Shown: positions 1 to 7,962 of the stretch, piece by piece
Layout of the letters: each line of letters starts with the position of its first letter
Numbering within the stretch: position 1 is the stretch's first letter
NCBI GenBank assembly: GCA_937863385.1
Contig: CALMBW010000024.1
Span: forward strand, 1-37,933
Direction of reading: 5' to 3'
Length of the DNA: 37,933 bases
Source: an uncultured Actinomycetes bacterium
GTDB taxonomy: Bacteria > Actinomycetota > CADDZG01 > WHSQ01
Program-made: the position numbers and the translations under genes
Notes under the pieces: model-generated
Seen by the model: only the letters and a program-made list of their open reading frames with translations
Database searches by the model: none
Told to the model about the DNA's origin: nothing

Positions 1-1
1 C

Positions 2-136
2 AGAGGGACCAACGGAACCGTGATCTGGTATCGGCCCGACGGCCGTGAATATCTGCCGGGCCCGGAACCACCCGATCGGTTGGCCCTAGAGAACTTTATA
101 GATGATGGCGTCGCCTTGGCCGCCGCCGCCGCATAG
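2..136 (+). CDS. Partial 3' end of a possible DUF222/HNH endonuclease-type protein
   Basis: An open frame enters from the left edge and runs 44 codons to TAG at 134-136. The translated tail contains VIWYRPDGREY followed by a Pro-rich stretch, which resembles the C-terminal tail after the HNH nuclease motif in actinobacterial DUF222/HNH proteins (typically W-x-R-P-D-G-R-x-Y). The HNH core itself lies outside the window, so the family call rests only on this tail. The frame overlaps the last codons of the convergent thiolase gene by about 50 bp, which is a little long, and it ends in an alanine run that is simply antisense to the thiolase. The true stop is in frame, but the gene could be spurious. 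Confidence 0.35.
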   Translation, partial: RGTNGTVIWYRPDGREYLPGPEPPDRLALENFIDDGVALAAAAA

Positions 137-1288
137 GGCTGCTGCACCGATGCCACCGCCGCGTCGCTTGAGTTCGTTCAATAGCGTCACGGTGATACGG
201 GCTCCCGTGCACCCGATGGGGTGGCCCAGTGCTACCGCTCCCCCGTTGACGTTGACCTTGTCGGCGGCGGCGTCATCGCCGTTGTAAAGCATGCGGGTGG
301 CGTGCAGCGACACCGCAGCGAAAGCTTCATTGATCTCGAGTAGATCGACATCATTGGGAGACATCCCCGCTTTCTTCAGCGCCGACTGGATGGCGAGAGC
401 CGGGACCGTGTGGAGGTAGGGAGGCGCGTCCGCGCTCATACCATGGGCAAGGATCTCGGCGATCGGCTCGATCCCAAGTTCCTCGGCGCGCTGAGCACTC
501 ATAACGACGACCGCGGCCCCCCCGTTGCTGATCTGCGAAGCGTTGCCTGCGGTGATGGTTCCGTCCGATTGGAACACCGGCTTCAGCTTGCCCAACGATT
601 CGGCCGTGGTTCCCGGGCGGATGCCCTCGTCGGTATCGAAAACGACGGGATCCCCCTTGCGCTGGGGGATCTCGAACGAGGCGATCTCGTCCTTGAAACG
701 ACCGGCCTCGGTGGCCTCTTGAGCACGCTGGTGGCTGCGTGCGGACCACTCGTCCTGATCGGCGCGGGAGATCTCGAACTCTTTGTTGACGGTGTCGGAC
801 TGGTCGCCCATGTGCACATGGTTGAAGGCATCCCAGAGACCATCGTGGATCATCGAGTCGATCAACTTGCCATCACCCATCCGGTACCCGGTGCGGGCTT
901 TCGGCAACAGGTAGGGAGCCTGATCCATCGATTCCATCCCGCCGGCCACCACTGCCGAGACTTCGCCGGCACGGATCATCTGGTCTGCCATCGCGATCGC
1001 ATTGAGACCGGACAGGCACACCTTGTTGATGGTGATGGCGGGAACCTCTTTCGGGATACCACCCTTCAACGCGGCTTGGCGCGCGGTGATCTGACCCGCA
1101 CCCGCCTGGAGGACCTGGCCCATGATCACGTAGTCGATCTGGTCACCGGAAACGCCGGCCCGTTCGAGGGTGGCTTCGATGGCACGGGCACCGAGGTCGA
1201 CGGCGGGCGTGCCTGCAACGGCACCTCCGAACTTGCCGATCGCGGTGCGGGCGGTCGAAACGATCACGGTTGGGGAGTTGGAAGCCAT
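86..1288 (-). CDS. Acetyl-CoA C-acetyltransferase (thiolase)
   Basis: Cytosolic biosynthetic-type thiolase of 400 residues, the usual family length. It condenses two acetyl-CoA to acetoacetyl-CoA, or runs in reverse. The nucleophilic cysteine is in the motif KVCLSGLNA near residue 91, the second motif NEAFA is near 320, the [10 protein letters not shown] histidine motif is near 355, and the acid/base cysteine is in [10 protein letters not shown] near the C-terminus. The ATG start at 1288 is preceded by a strong ribosome site (AAAGGAG), which can pair in a small 5-bp hairpin (AGGAG/CTCCT) just before the ATG. It is divergent from the CoA-epimerase gene about 90 bp away. With the 3-hydroxyacyl-CoA dehydrogenase and the mutase in this window it fits the entry steps of the ethylmalonyl-CoA pathway or polyhydroxybutyrate synthesis; which one is inference. 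Confidence 0.93.
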   Translation of the reverse strand: MASNSPTVIVSTARTAIGKFGGAVAGTPAVDLGARAIEATLERAGVSGDQIDYVIMGQVLQAGAGQITARQAALKGGIPKEVPAITINKVCLSGLNAIAMADQMIRAGEVSAVVAGGMESMDQAPYLLPKARTGYRMGDGKLIDSMIHDGLWDAFNHVHMGDQSDTVNKEFEISRADQDEWSARSHQRAQEATEAGRFKDEIASFEIPQRKGDPVVFDTDEGIRPGTTAESLGKLKPVFQSDGTITAGNASQISNGGAAVVVMSAQRAEELGIEPIAEILAHGMSADAPPYLHTVPALAIQSALKKAGMSPNDVDLLEINEAFAAVSLHATRMLYNGDDAAADKVNVNGGAVALGHPIGCTGARITVTLLNELKRRGGGIGAAALCGGGGQGDAIIYKVL

Positions 1289-1366
1289 AGGAGCGACTCC
1301 TTTCGAGGCTCTTGTTTTGCCTACACGTTACCCGCGTCCCCTCCCAAGGGTGGACGGATGAAGCCT

Positions 1367-1372
1367 TAGGGT
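1367..1372 (+). promoter_or_regulatory. Putative -10 box of epimerase gene (leaderless)
   Basis: TAGGGT fits the TAnnnT -10 pattern and ends 7 nt before ATG 1380, where no convincing ribosome site is seen. A transcript starting about 7 nt downstream would begin at or next to the start codon. Confidence 0.4.
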
Positions 1373-1379
1373 GGGCAGC

Positions 1380-1787
1380 ATGTTGAACAAGGTCGAACAC
1401 ATCGCACTTGCCGTAGCCGATCTGGAAGCGGCCATCGATCACTACTCGAAGATCTGGGGGCTCGAAGTCGAGCATCGTGAGCGCGTCGAAGATCAGGGTG
1501 TCGACGAAGCCATGCTGCCGATCGGAGACACATACCTCCAGCTGCTCGGTCCCACCAGTCCAGATTCAACGGTTGGAAAGTTCATCGAGAGGCGAGGCGA
1601 GGGTCTGCACCACATCGCCTACGAGGTCGATGACCTGGAAGCGAGCCTTGCCGACCTGAAGAGCAAGGGAGTTCCTTTGATCGACGAGGCCCCCCGCAAG
1701 GGGGGCCGCGGTCACATGGTCGCCTTCGTCCATCCCAAGGGCAACCACGGGCTGCTTGTCGAGTTGATCCAGGCATCCGATCACTGA
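1380..1787 (+). CDS. mce: Methylmalonyl-CoA/ethylmalonyl-CoA epimerase (VOC family)
   Basis: A 135-residue vicinal-oxygen-chelate protein, typical of the epimerase that interconverts the 2R and 2S forms of methylmalonyl-CoA (and ethylmalonyl-CoA). The expected metal ligands are visible: His in VEHIALAV near the N-terminus, Gln in TYLQLLG, His in LHHIAYEV, and Glu in GLLVELIQ near the C-terminus. The C-terminal HPKGNHGLLVEL block is characteristic of the family. An upstream GTG at 1371 would add three residues; the ATG at 1380 is preferred because the family begins just before the first His strand and a TAnnnT box sits 7 nt upstream. It supplies the mutase encoded at 14.8 kb with the correct stereoisomer and follows the carboxylase in propionyl-CoA metabolism. 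The MFS gene starts about 20 bp downstream. Confidence 0.92.
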   Translation: MLNKVEHIALAVADLEAAIDHYSKIWGLEVEHRERVEDQGVDEAMLPIGDTYLQLLGPTSPDSTVGKFIERRGEGLHHIAYEVDDLEASLADLKSKGVPLIDEAPRKGGRGHMVAFVHPKGNHGLLVELIQASDH

Positions 1788-1809
1788 CCTTGACCAAACC
1801 TCCGCCCAA

Positions 1810-3081
1810 GTGAGTTCGTCCGGGATCGCCGAAGCGCCCTCTCCGATGCAGCGCCCGGAGTTCCGCAAGCTGCTCGCCATCTCCGTAACCGTCGCTCTCG
1901 GATTCGGGATGGTCATCCCGGTGTTCCCTTTGTATGCGAAGAGTTTCGGCGTCTCCCTGGCGGCGGTGGGGCTCGTGCAGCTCGTTTTTGGCCTTACCCG
2001 CTTCTCGTTCGGTTTGGTCGGGGGTCTGGTCGTCGATCGCTTCGGCGAGCGCTTCTGCACCATGGCAGGCCTGTTGATCGTCTCCGCTTCTTCCTATGCG
2101 GCGGGCTTCTCGGACACCTTCGTGCAGTTCGTGTTCGCACGGGGGTTCGGCGGAGCGGGGTCCGCACTGTTCATCGCCGGACTGCAGAACCGCATCCTTC
2201 GCATCATCGAGCCTAGTGCCATGGGTCGCGCGACGGGAGCGTTCCGGTCGAGCTTCCTCGTCGGGATCGGAGCGGGGCCGCTGCTCGGGGGACTCGTGGC
2301 CAAGCATTTCGGGCTCGCAGCTCCGTTCCACTTCTATGCCACCGGCCTCTTGGTCGCCACGGTCATCGCCTACATCGTGATGGGCTCCCGGATCGCGCCA
2401 GAGGTTCTAGCCGAAGAAGGCGCCGATGTTGCAGTGACGCCACCTCGTCGTTCGCCGATGGAAGCTCTGCGCACCGCCCGCCCACTGCTCAAAGACTTCC
2501 GCTTCGTCGTGGCTCTGCTGTCCACCTTCGTCGCATGGTGGACGATCTCGGGACCGGCCCAGGTCGTTGCAGCCCTCTTCGCGGAGGACCGACTCGGTCT
2601 CTCCGAGGATCAGATCGGCCTAGCCGTGACACTGCTTTCGATCGGCGAGATCGTCGTCTTGGTTTTCGCCGGCAAGGCTTCGGACCGCTACGGCCGGCGG
2701 GCGGTGCTCGTCCCCTCACTGCTGGTGGCGACAGCCGGAACCGTTGCTCTGGGTCAGATCGAACCCGCTCCCCTTCTGTACTTCCCCTTGTCGATCTTGA
2801 TCGGCGCCTCTATCGCGGCCGGAAGCACCGCATCCGGCGGGCTGATGGCCGATGCTTTGCCTCCGGGAGGATCAGGTGCCGCCGTCGGGGTGAACCAGAT
2901 GGCAGGGGACCTGGGCTATCTGATCGCGCCGATCTCGATCCTGTGGGTCGCAGAGTCGAGCGGGTTCCCCTTGGCCTACCTCCTTGGAGCGATCCCGGCC
3001 GCAGCTTGCCTGGTGGTCGCAGCGAAACTCCCACGGGGCAGCACCCGAAGCCCGTCCCCCTCGGGTAGCGTGACGGCATGA
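1810..3081 (+). CDS. MFS transporter
   Basis: A 423-residue integral membrane protein with about twelve hydrophobic segments in two halves separated by a central hydrophilic loop (residues about 195-225, rich in Glu and Pro-Arg). The loop 2-3 style motif DRFGER near residue 76 and SDRYGRRAVLV in the second half are the major facilitator motif A signatures. The substrate cannot be read from sequence; drug or metabolite efflux is the commonest role of this subfamily. The GTG start at 1810 lies 22 bp after the epimerase stop and lacks a clear ribosome site; ATG 1846 is an alternative that removes 12 polar residues and leaves the first membrane segment intact. The stop overlaps the purM start as ATGA. 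Confidence 0.88.
   Translation: MSSSGIAEAPSPMQRPEFRKLLAISVTVALGFGMVIPVFPLYAKSFGVSLAAVGLVQLVFGLTRFSFGLVGGLVVDRFGERFCTMAGLLIVSASSYAAGFSDTFVQFVFARGFGGAGSALFIAGLQNRILRIIEPSAMGRATGAFRSSFLVGIGAGPLLGGLVAKHFGLAAPFHFYATGLLVATVIAYIVMGSRIAPEVLAEEGADVAVTPPRRSPMEALRTARPLLKDFRFVVALLSTFVAWWTISGPAQVVAALFAEDRLGLSEDQIGLAVTLLSIGEIVVLVFAGKASDRYGRRAVLVPSLLVATAGTVALGQIEPAPLLYFPLSILIGASIAAGSTASGGLMADALPPGGSGAAVGVNQMAGDLGYLIAPISILWVAESSGFPLAYLLGAIPAAACLVVAAKLPRGSTRSPSPSGSVTA
3066..3071 (+). promoter_or_regulatory. Putative -10 box of purM, inside the MFS 3' end
   Basis: TAGCGT (TAnnnT) followed by exactly 6 nt and ATG 3078; there is no ribosome site. It suggests purM has its own leaderless transcript in addition to read-through from the MFS gene. 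Confidence 0.45.
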
Positions 3082-4166
3082 CCAGTTACGAAGGGTCGGG
3101 GGTACGCGGGCAAGGCGACGCTCTTTCCTCGGTGGTGCGGCACCTAGGTCCAACGATGTCACTACCAGGTTTGGGATCGCTCACGACATTCGGCCAATAC
3201 GCCAGCGTCATCAAGCTGAACGACGAGCTTGCCATCGCCTTCTCCACCGACGGGGTGGGATCCAAGACATTGATCGCCTCGCGCATGGATCGCTACGACA
3301 CGATCGGCTTCGACTGTGTCGCGATGAACGTCAACGACATCCTCTGCGTCGGAGCGAAGCCGATCGCGATGGTGGACTACCTCGGAGTGCATACCTTGGA
3401 CTCACGCATCGCAGATGAGATCCTTCGCGGTCTGGGAGCCGCTGCGAAGGAAGCGTCGATCTCGATCCCGGGAGGCGAGTTGGCCCAACTGCCCGAGGTC
3501 ATCGGCTCCAACGGTAAAGACCCAGGAGACCCGACTGCTTTCGACCTCGTCGGTGCTTGCATCGGCACGCTGCATCCCGACGAGCTCGTGCTTGGGGCCG
3601 ATGTCGCTCCGGGAGATGCGCTGATCGGCATCGGGTCGTCGGGCATACACAGCAACGGCCTAACGCTGGCCCGGCGCGTGTTGTTCGATCGGGCAGGGTT
3701 GGGCCTCAACGACCGGGTTGACGGATCGGACCGGACCTTGGGCGAAGAGCTACTGGAGCCGACCGAGATCTACGTGCGCGCCATCACCTCGTTGTGGGAT
3801 CGCGGCATCCGCCCTCGCGGCATGGCGCACATCACGAGCGACGGTTTCGCCAACCTCTGCAGACTCGAAGCCAAGGTGGGCTATCTCGTCACGGAGCTTC
3901 CGGAGCCTCACGCGATCTTCCGGCTGATCCAGAACGCTGGTGATATCGGAGATGACGAGATGTACCGGGTCTTCAACATGGGAGTTGGGTTCGTCACCGT
4001 CGTGGGTGATGACGAGAAGGACCGAACCCTTGAAGCTTTGATCGGCGCCGGTTACCACGCCTTCCTATTGGGCGAGGTGGATGACCGCGCAGGCGAAGTT
4101 ACGTTAGAACCGGTCGGCCTTGTGGGTCGCATGGAAGACGGAGAGAGCAGCTTCAGGTCCTTATAG
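3078..4166 (+). CDS. purM: Phosphoribosylformylglycinamidine cyclo-ligase (PurM)
   Basis: A 362-residue AIR synthetase, which closes the imidazole ring of AIR from FGAM with ATP in purine synthesis. Recognisable motifs are STDGVGSKT near residue 56, DCVAMNVNDILCVGA near 79-93, PGGELAQLP near 131, and GSSGIHSNGLTLAR near 185. Compared with the usual bacterial enzyme, GGETAEMP is changed to GGELAQLP, and the usual TGGGxxENxPR segment is AHITSDGFANLCRLE followed by LPEPHAIFRLIQ and EMYRVFNMGVGF, a combination I associate with archaeal PurM. The start overlaps the MFS stop by 4 bp. No other purine gene is present, so the gene is not in a pur operon here. It converges on a hypothetical gene with only 5 bp between stop codons. 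Confidence 0.9.
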   Translation: MTSYEGSGVRGQGDALSSVVRHLGPTMSLPGLGSLTTFGQYASVIKLNDELAIAFSTDGVGSKTLIASRMDRYDTIGFDCVAMNVNDILCVGAKPIAMVDYLGVHTLDSRIADEILRGLGAAAKEASISIPGGELAQLPEVIGSNGKDPGDPTAFDLVGACIGTLHPDELVLGADVAPGDALIGIGSSGIHSNGLTLARRVLFDRAGLGLNDRVDGSDRTLGEELLEPTEIYVRAITSLWDRGIRPRGMAHITSDGFANLCRLEAKVGYLVTELPEPHAIFRLIQNAGDIGDDEMYRVFNMGVGFVTVVGDDEKDRTLEALIGAGYHAFLLGEVDDRAGEVTLEPVGLVGRMEDGESSFRSL

Positions 4167-4171
4167 GGACG

Positions 4172-5116
4172 CTATCCGCCGTCACCTTCCGATGCGCCCA
4201 AGGGGAGCTCCCCAACCGGCGTGTTGTCGGTGCCCTGCTTGTCGTCGGACGGCGACGGCTCGGGCGAAGGCGATGGGCCATCCTCCGGTGTGGGCTCCGA
4301 TTGAGGTTGCGCTTCTGCTTCGGTCTCCTGTTCACCTTCTGAGCCGGCGTCCGGCTCCGAAGTTGCCGCTTCCTCTGAGGACTCCATGGCTTCTTCTTCG
4401 GCTGCGGACAAGATCCGCGACGTGACATCTTTCACGTCCCCCTCAGCGCTTGCTACCGCCGAAAGCACGACCTCTTGAACGCGCGCCACGAGGTCCATCG
4501 GAAGGTGCTTGGCGAGGAACTCACGCAGCCCTTCGCTGTCTGCTTGCGCCGCAAGCTGAGAGAACTCGCGTAGCTCAGAACGTGTCAGTTTGAGTCGAAC
4601 GCCGGGAACGATCTCTACGCTACGCACCACCCTCTTCGCGCTGCCGATCTTGAGCGGAGCTTGAGCCACGTCAGCGACGGGAGCACGCACCGCCGGATCA
4701 TCACCAGTGAAGTGACGAGCCAACACCACCCCAAACGCAGAAAAGATGAACATGCTGCCCGACAAGAACGCCGTCGCTACGGATCTCACGATCTTCAAGC
4801 GGCTGATCTGGCGGCGGCGGGAGGCGTCTGCTGCCTTCACTTCGTTGACCGTTTCGATCAGCGCTGCCTCTTCCGTGCGGACTTCCCGAGCCGCTTCCTC
4901 CATCAGACGGTTGGCCTCATCGATCTCGCCGGCGCGCATCATGGTGGCGCTCAGCGACATGGTCTCGTCCACCACCCGCTTGGTCCGGCGTGTGTAGATG
5001 GAGGCCGATCTAGCCAGCTCGAACCGAGCCCATTCTTTGGCGGCGCGATCCGCAGCCGACAGCTCGTCGAGCTGACGGTCGAGTTCCTTCAGGGCGCGAA
5101 CCGGGCGGAGCTTCAT
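4172..5116 (-). CDS. Single-pass membrane protein of unknown function with coiled coil and acidic tail
   Basis: I do not recognise a family. The 314-residue product has an N-terminal charged, Ala/Glu/Arg-rich helical region (residues about 1-105, probably coiled coil), then one hydrophobic segment (about 108-132, VRSVATAFLSGSMFIFSAFGV) and a mixed region with VRLKLTRSELREFSQLAAQ near 175-190. It ends with a long low-complexity tail rich in Glu, Ser and Pro (about 240-314). There is no cleavable signal, so the N-terminal half is expected in the cytoplasm and the acidic tail outside. No clear ribosome site or -10 box is seen before ATG 5116. It is divergent from pccB across 158 bp. A membrane-anchored regulator or scaffold is possible, but nothing in the sequence proves it. 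Confidence 0.75.
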   Translation of the reverse strand: MKLRPVRALKELDRQLDELSAADRAAKEWARFELARSASIYTRRTKRVVDETMSLSATMMRAGEIDEANRLMEEAAREVRTEEAALIETVNEVKAADASRRRQISRLKIVRSVATAFLSGSMFIFSAFGVVLARHFTGDDPAVRAPVADVAQAPLKIGSAKRVVRSVEIVPGVRLKLTRSELREFSQLAAQADSEGLREFLAKHLPMDLVARVQEVVLSAVASAEGDVKDVTSRILSAAEEEAMESSEEAATSEPDAGSEGEQETEAEAQPQSEPTPEDGPSPSPEPSPSDDKQGTDNTPVGELPLGASEGDGG

Positions 5117-5259
5117 GCTCTTGTGGTTCTCCCAACCCGGGGTGTTCCCTTCACCCGTTCGGGGCAGATTTGTCCGTATTTCCAGGCGGTGTTTAGGCCC
5201 GACTGGCCGATGGGTGTCCCGGGATGGCGTCGGTGGGGTACGACAGCCGGGCTGGCCCC

Positions 5260-5265
5260 TACAAT
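5260..5265 (+). promoter_or_regulatory. Putative -10 box of pccB
   Basis: TACAAT, one base from the sigma-70 consensus, ends 9 nt before ATG 5275. The expected transcription start near 5272 would leave a leader of only a few nucleotides, consistent with the lack of a ribosome site. Confidence 0.55.
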
Positions 5266-5274
5266 CGCTGCACC

Positions 5275-6852
5275 ATGGCCATGAAAGAAGAGAACCCCAA
5301 GCGCACGTTGGACCTGAAGATCGAGGAGCTCGAGGCCCTCAAGAGCGAGGCTCGCCTTGCTGGCGGGGAACAAGCTATCGCCAAGCAGCACGACCGCGGC
5401 AAGCTCACGGCTCGTGAGCGGATCGAACACCTCTTGGACAAGGACTCGTTCGTCGAAACCGACATGCTCGTCCGCCACCGAAGTCATGGGTTCGGGATCG
5501 AGAACAAGCGCCCCTTATCCGACGCCGTGGTGACGGGATGGGGAACCATCGATGGGCGAAAGGTGTTCGTGTTCGCTCAAGATTTCACCGTCTTCGGGGG
5601 CAGCCTCGGAGAAGTCATGGGAGAGAAGATCTGCAAGATCATGGACCTTGCCCTCGAAACCGGTGCCCCGGTGATCGGCCTGAATGACTCCGGGGGCGCT
5701 CGCATCCAGGAGGGCGCGGCGAGTCTGGCCGGTTACGGCTACATCTTCGACCGCAACGTCCGGTCGTCTGGAGTGATCCCACAGATCTCGGCGATCATGG
5801 GCCCCTGCGCGGGCGGAGCGGTTTACTCCCCCGCCATGACCGACATCACGTTCATGGTCGACGAGACCTCGCACATGTTCATCACCGGACCCGAGGTCAT
5901 CAAAGCTGTTACGGGTGAAACGGTCACTCAAGAAGAACTAGGTGGCGCTATGAGCCACGCCAGCAAATCCGGGGTTGCCCACGTCGTAGCGAGCAACGAC
6001 GAAGATTGCCTCGATCGCATCCGTTACCTGATGAGCTTCTTGCCGTCGAACAACTTCGAGTCACCGCCCTACTTCTCTCCGACCGACGACCCCGCTCGAT
6101 CTTGCGACTCGCTCAACGACCTGATGCCGGATTCACCGAACATCCCTTACGACATGCATGCTGTCATCAAAGAGGTATTCGACGATGGCGAGTTCTTCGA
6201 GGTCCACGAGCATTGGGCACAGAACATCATCGTTGGGTTCTCACGACTGAATGGGCACCCCGTGGGTATCGTTGCCAACCAGCCCCAGGTTCTGGCCGGA
6301 TGCCTCGACATCGAGTCTTCGACCAAGGGGGCTCGGTTCGTCCGGTTCTGCGACGCGTTCAACATCCCGCTCGTCACGTTCGTTGACGTGCCAGGGTTCC
6401 TTCCGGGGACCGAGCAGGAGTACGGGGGCATCATCCGTCATGGCGCGAAGCTGCTCTATGCCTTCAGCGAGGCCACCGTCCCCCGGTTAACCGTGATCAC
6501 TCGCAAGGCTTACGGCGGTGCCTACGTGGTCATGAACTCCAAGCACATCCGTTCGGACATGTCGTTCGCGTGGCCATCTGCACAGATCGCGGTCATGGGG
6601 GCCGAGGGCGCGGTCAACATCATCCACCGCAAGGAGATCGCGGGGGCCGACGACGCCGAGTCCAAGCGCAAGGAACTGATCGACGACTACACCGAGAAGT
6701 TCAGTAACCCCTACATCGCGGCCGAGCGCGGGTATATCGACGCGGTGATCGAGCCTACGGACACGCGCCGCAAGCTTGGACAGGCGCTGGACATGTTGCG
6801 CTCCAAGCGCGAGTCGATGCCCCAACGAAAGCACGGGAACATCCCCTTGTGA
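5275..6852 (+). CDS. pccB: Acyl-CoA (propionyl-CoA type) carboxylase beta subunit
   Basis: A 525-residue carboxyltransferase subunit that moves CO2 from biotin to propionyl-CoA, acetyl-CoA or a related acyl-CoA. Family landmarks are [14 protein letters not shown] near residue 40, the oxyanion-hole glycines in [10 protein letters not shown] and [14 protein letters not shown] in the N-terminal half, and [25 protein letters not shown] (positions about 6391-6465) plus TRKAYGGAY in the C-terminal half. It is full length. ATG 5275 was chosen over an upstream in-frame ATG (5224) because it gives the usual N-terminus and has a good -10 box just upstream; ATG 5281 is also possible. Its stop overlaps the epsilon subunit start by 4 bp. 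The biotin carboxylase/BCCP alpha subunit is not in the window. Confidence 0.94.
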   Translation: MAMKEENPKRTLDLKIEELEALKSEARLAGGEQAIAKQHDRGKLTARERIEHLLDKDSFVETDMLVRHRSHGFGIENKRPLSDAVVTGWGTIDGRKVFVFAQDFTVFGGSLGEVMGEKICKIMDLALETGAPVIGLNDSGGARIQEGAASLAGYGYIFDRNVRSSGVIPQISAIMGPCAGGAVYSPAMTDITFMVDETSHMFITGPEVIKAVTGETVTQEELGGAMSHASKSGVAHVVASNDEDCLDRIRYLMSFLPSNNFESPPYFSPTDDPARSCDSLNDLMPDSPNIPYDMHAVIKEVFDDGEFFEVHEHWAQNIIVGFSRLNGHPVGIVANQPQVLAGCLDIESSTKGARFVRFCDAFNIPLVTFVDVPGFLPGTEQEYGGIIRHGAKLLYAFSEATVPRLTVITRKAYGGAYVVMNSKHIRSDMSFAWPSAQIAVMGAEGAVNIIHRKEIAGADDAESKRKELIDDYTEKFSNPYIAAERGYIDAVIEPTDTRRKLGQALDMLRSKRESMPQRKHGNIPL

Positions 6853-7151
6853 GCCAGAGCGACTTCCACTCGAAGCACACGCCCAGGCTCGAGATCGTTT
6901 CGCTGAAGGGCGCGCCAACTCGAGACGAGCGCGCCGCCCTCGAAGCAGCGTTGGTTCGGATGGTCGAGGAGGAACGACGGATCCGAGCGGCATCGGTATG
7001 GCGGCGTGCGTCGCGTGCCCAGGGGCGCCGCTTAGGGATGCACGACTACAAAGATCGATTCACGCCCGACGATTCCTGGCGGCTGTCGGCCCGCTTCCCA
7101 GCCGGGGGCCGCGAGTATCCAGGGCTCAACGGCCGCGGAGACGCCAAGTAG
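6849..7151 (+). CDS. Acyl-CoA carboxylase epsilon subunit-like protein
   Basis: A 100-residue protein starting with GTG in a GTGA overlap with the pccB stop, so translationally coupled. The pattern [22 protein letters not shown], then Val-Arg-Met, followed by [10 protein letters not shown] and a C-terminal Trp-Arg-x-Ser-x-Arg block matches the short epsilon subunits of actinobacterial acyl-CoA carboxylases. Those subunits bind the beta hexamer and stabilise the holoenzyme or raise its activity. It is somewhat longer than the shortest members because of the [10 protein letters not shown] insertion. The gene position directly after a carboxyltransferase gene supports the call and favours an actinobacterial host. 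Confidence 0.8.
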   Translation: MSQSDFHSKHTPRLEIVSLKGAPTRDERAALEAALVRMVEEERRIRAASVWRRASRAQGRRLGMHDYKDRFTPDDSWRLSARFPAGGREYPGLNGRGDAK

Positions 7152-7172
7152 GTGCCTGTTCGGCGATGCTGC

Positions 7173-7928
7173 CTAGCCGGACATGGTCAGGCCACCGCTG
7201 ACCGATAGGACCTGCCCAGTTACGAAACGCGCTTCTTCGTTGGCGAAATAGGACACCGCGTCGGCAACCTCCTCTGGCGCCACCATGCGCTTGAAGGGCG
7301 TCACCATCACCAGGAGATCCATCATCTTCTCGCCCAACTGATCCTGCCTGATGCCTTCGGTCATCGGGGTCTCGGCAGGGCCCGGACACACCGCATTCAC
7401 GGTCACTCTGTCGCGCGCCAGCTCGCGTGCCATCGACTTGGTAAACGCGATGACTGCCCCCTTCGTGGCTGCATAGACGGCCTCACCCATAGAACCAACG
7501 CGTCCGGCATCCGAGGCGATGTTCACGATCCGTCCGAAACCCGTTTCGCGGCATCTCTGGGCGATCGTCGGTGCGATCACATGGGTGCAGTTGAGTACGC
7601 CCTTGAGATTCACTTCGATCAGGTCGTCCCAGAGTTGGGGCTGCGTGTTCAGAAAGAAGTCGGGGCGGTCGAAACCTGCGTTGTTGACCAACACGTCCAC
7701 CACGTCCAACTCCGAGAGAGCTCCTTCGATGGAAGCCCGGTCCGTGACGTCACAGCGCAAGAAGCGCGCCTGTCCACCTGATTCGGCGATCTCGGCAACC
7801 ACCTTCTCGCCACCGGTTTCGTCGATATCCGTGACGGCGACATCGAACCCGTCGGCCGCTAGACGGTGAGCGATGGAGCGGCCGAGCCCGGACCCGGCCC
7901 CCGTTACGAGCGCGATCTTCCTATCCAT
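7173..7928 (-). CDS. Short-chain dehydrogenase/reductase (FabG/BadH-like)
   Basis: A 251-residue classical SDR using NAD(H) or NADP(H) on a hydroxyacyl or hydroxy-ring substrate. Visible motifs are TGAGSGLG (nucleotide binding, residues 9-16), CDVTD, NNAG near 87, the catalytic Ser in NIASDAG, YAATK (catalytic Tyr and Lys), and the CPGPAETPM loop. The C-terminus VTGQVLSVSGGLTMSG is typical. The acidic residues DIDE after beta-2 favour NAD(H). It resembles both beta-ketoacyl reductases and the 2-hydroxycyclohexanecarboxyl-CoA dehydrogenase type; the neighbouring CoA genes suggest an acyl-CoA substrate, which is inference. A TAnnnT box and an 11-bp inverted repeat lie directly upstream of ATG 7928. 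Confidence 0.9.
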   Translation of the reverse strand: MDRKIALVTGAGSGLGRSIAHRLAADGFDVAVTDIDETGGEKVVAEIAESGGQARFLRCDVTDRASIEGALSELDVVDVLVNNAGFDRPDFFLNTQPQLWDDLIEVNLKGVLNCTHVIAPTIAQRCRETGFGRIVNIASDAGRVGSMGEAVYAATKGAVIAFTKSMARELARDRVTVNAVCPGPAETPMTEGIRQDQLGEKMMDLLVMVTPFKRMVAPEEVADAVSYFANEEARFVTGQVLSVSGGLTMSG

Positions 7929-7958
7929 CCAAAGAGACTACTTCCGAAGTCTCTTTGG
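7929..7958. promoter_or_regulatory. 11-bp perfect inverted repeat over the SDR promoter, possible operator
   Basis: The arms at 7929-7939 and 7948-7958 are exact reverse complements (CCAAAGAGACT / AGTCTCTTTGG) around an 8-nt centre that is itself nearly palindromic. It fills the gap between the secreted glycosidase stop (7963) and the SDR start (7928). The putative -10 box of the SDR gene (TAGTCT on the minus strand, 7940-7935) lies in one arm. The size and symmetry suit a dimeric TetR-like repressor; a weak terminator or attenuator is less likely because no T-run follows. Confidence 0.55.
7935..7940 (-). promoter_or_regulatory. Putative -10 box of the SDR gene (leaderless)
   Basis: TAGTCT on the minus strand, exactly 6 nt before ATG 7928, with no ribosome site between. 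It is embedded in the inverted repeat 7929-7958. Confidence 0.45.
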
Positions 7959-7962
7959 ACGT

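Noticed and set aside
410-1369. Long plus-strand open frame antisense to the thiolase gene
   Set aside because: It is a GC-rich shadow of a well-supported gene; the translation has no family features.
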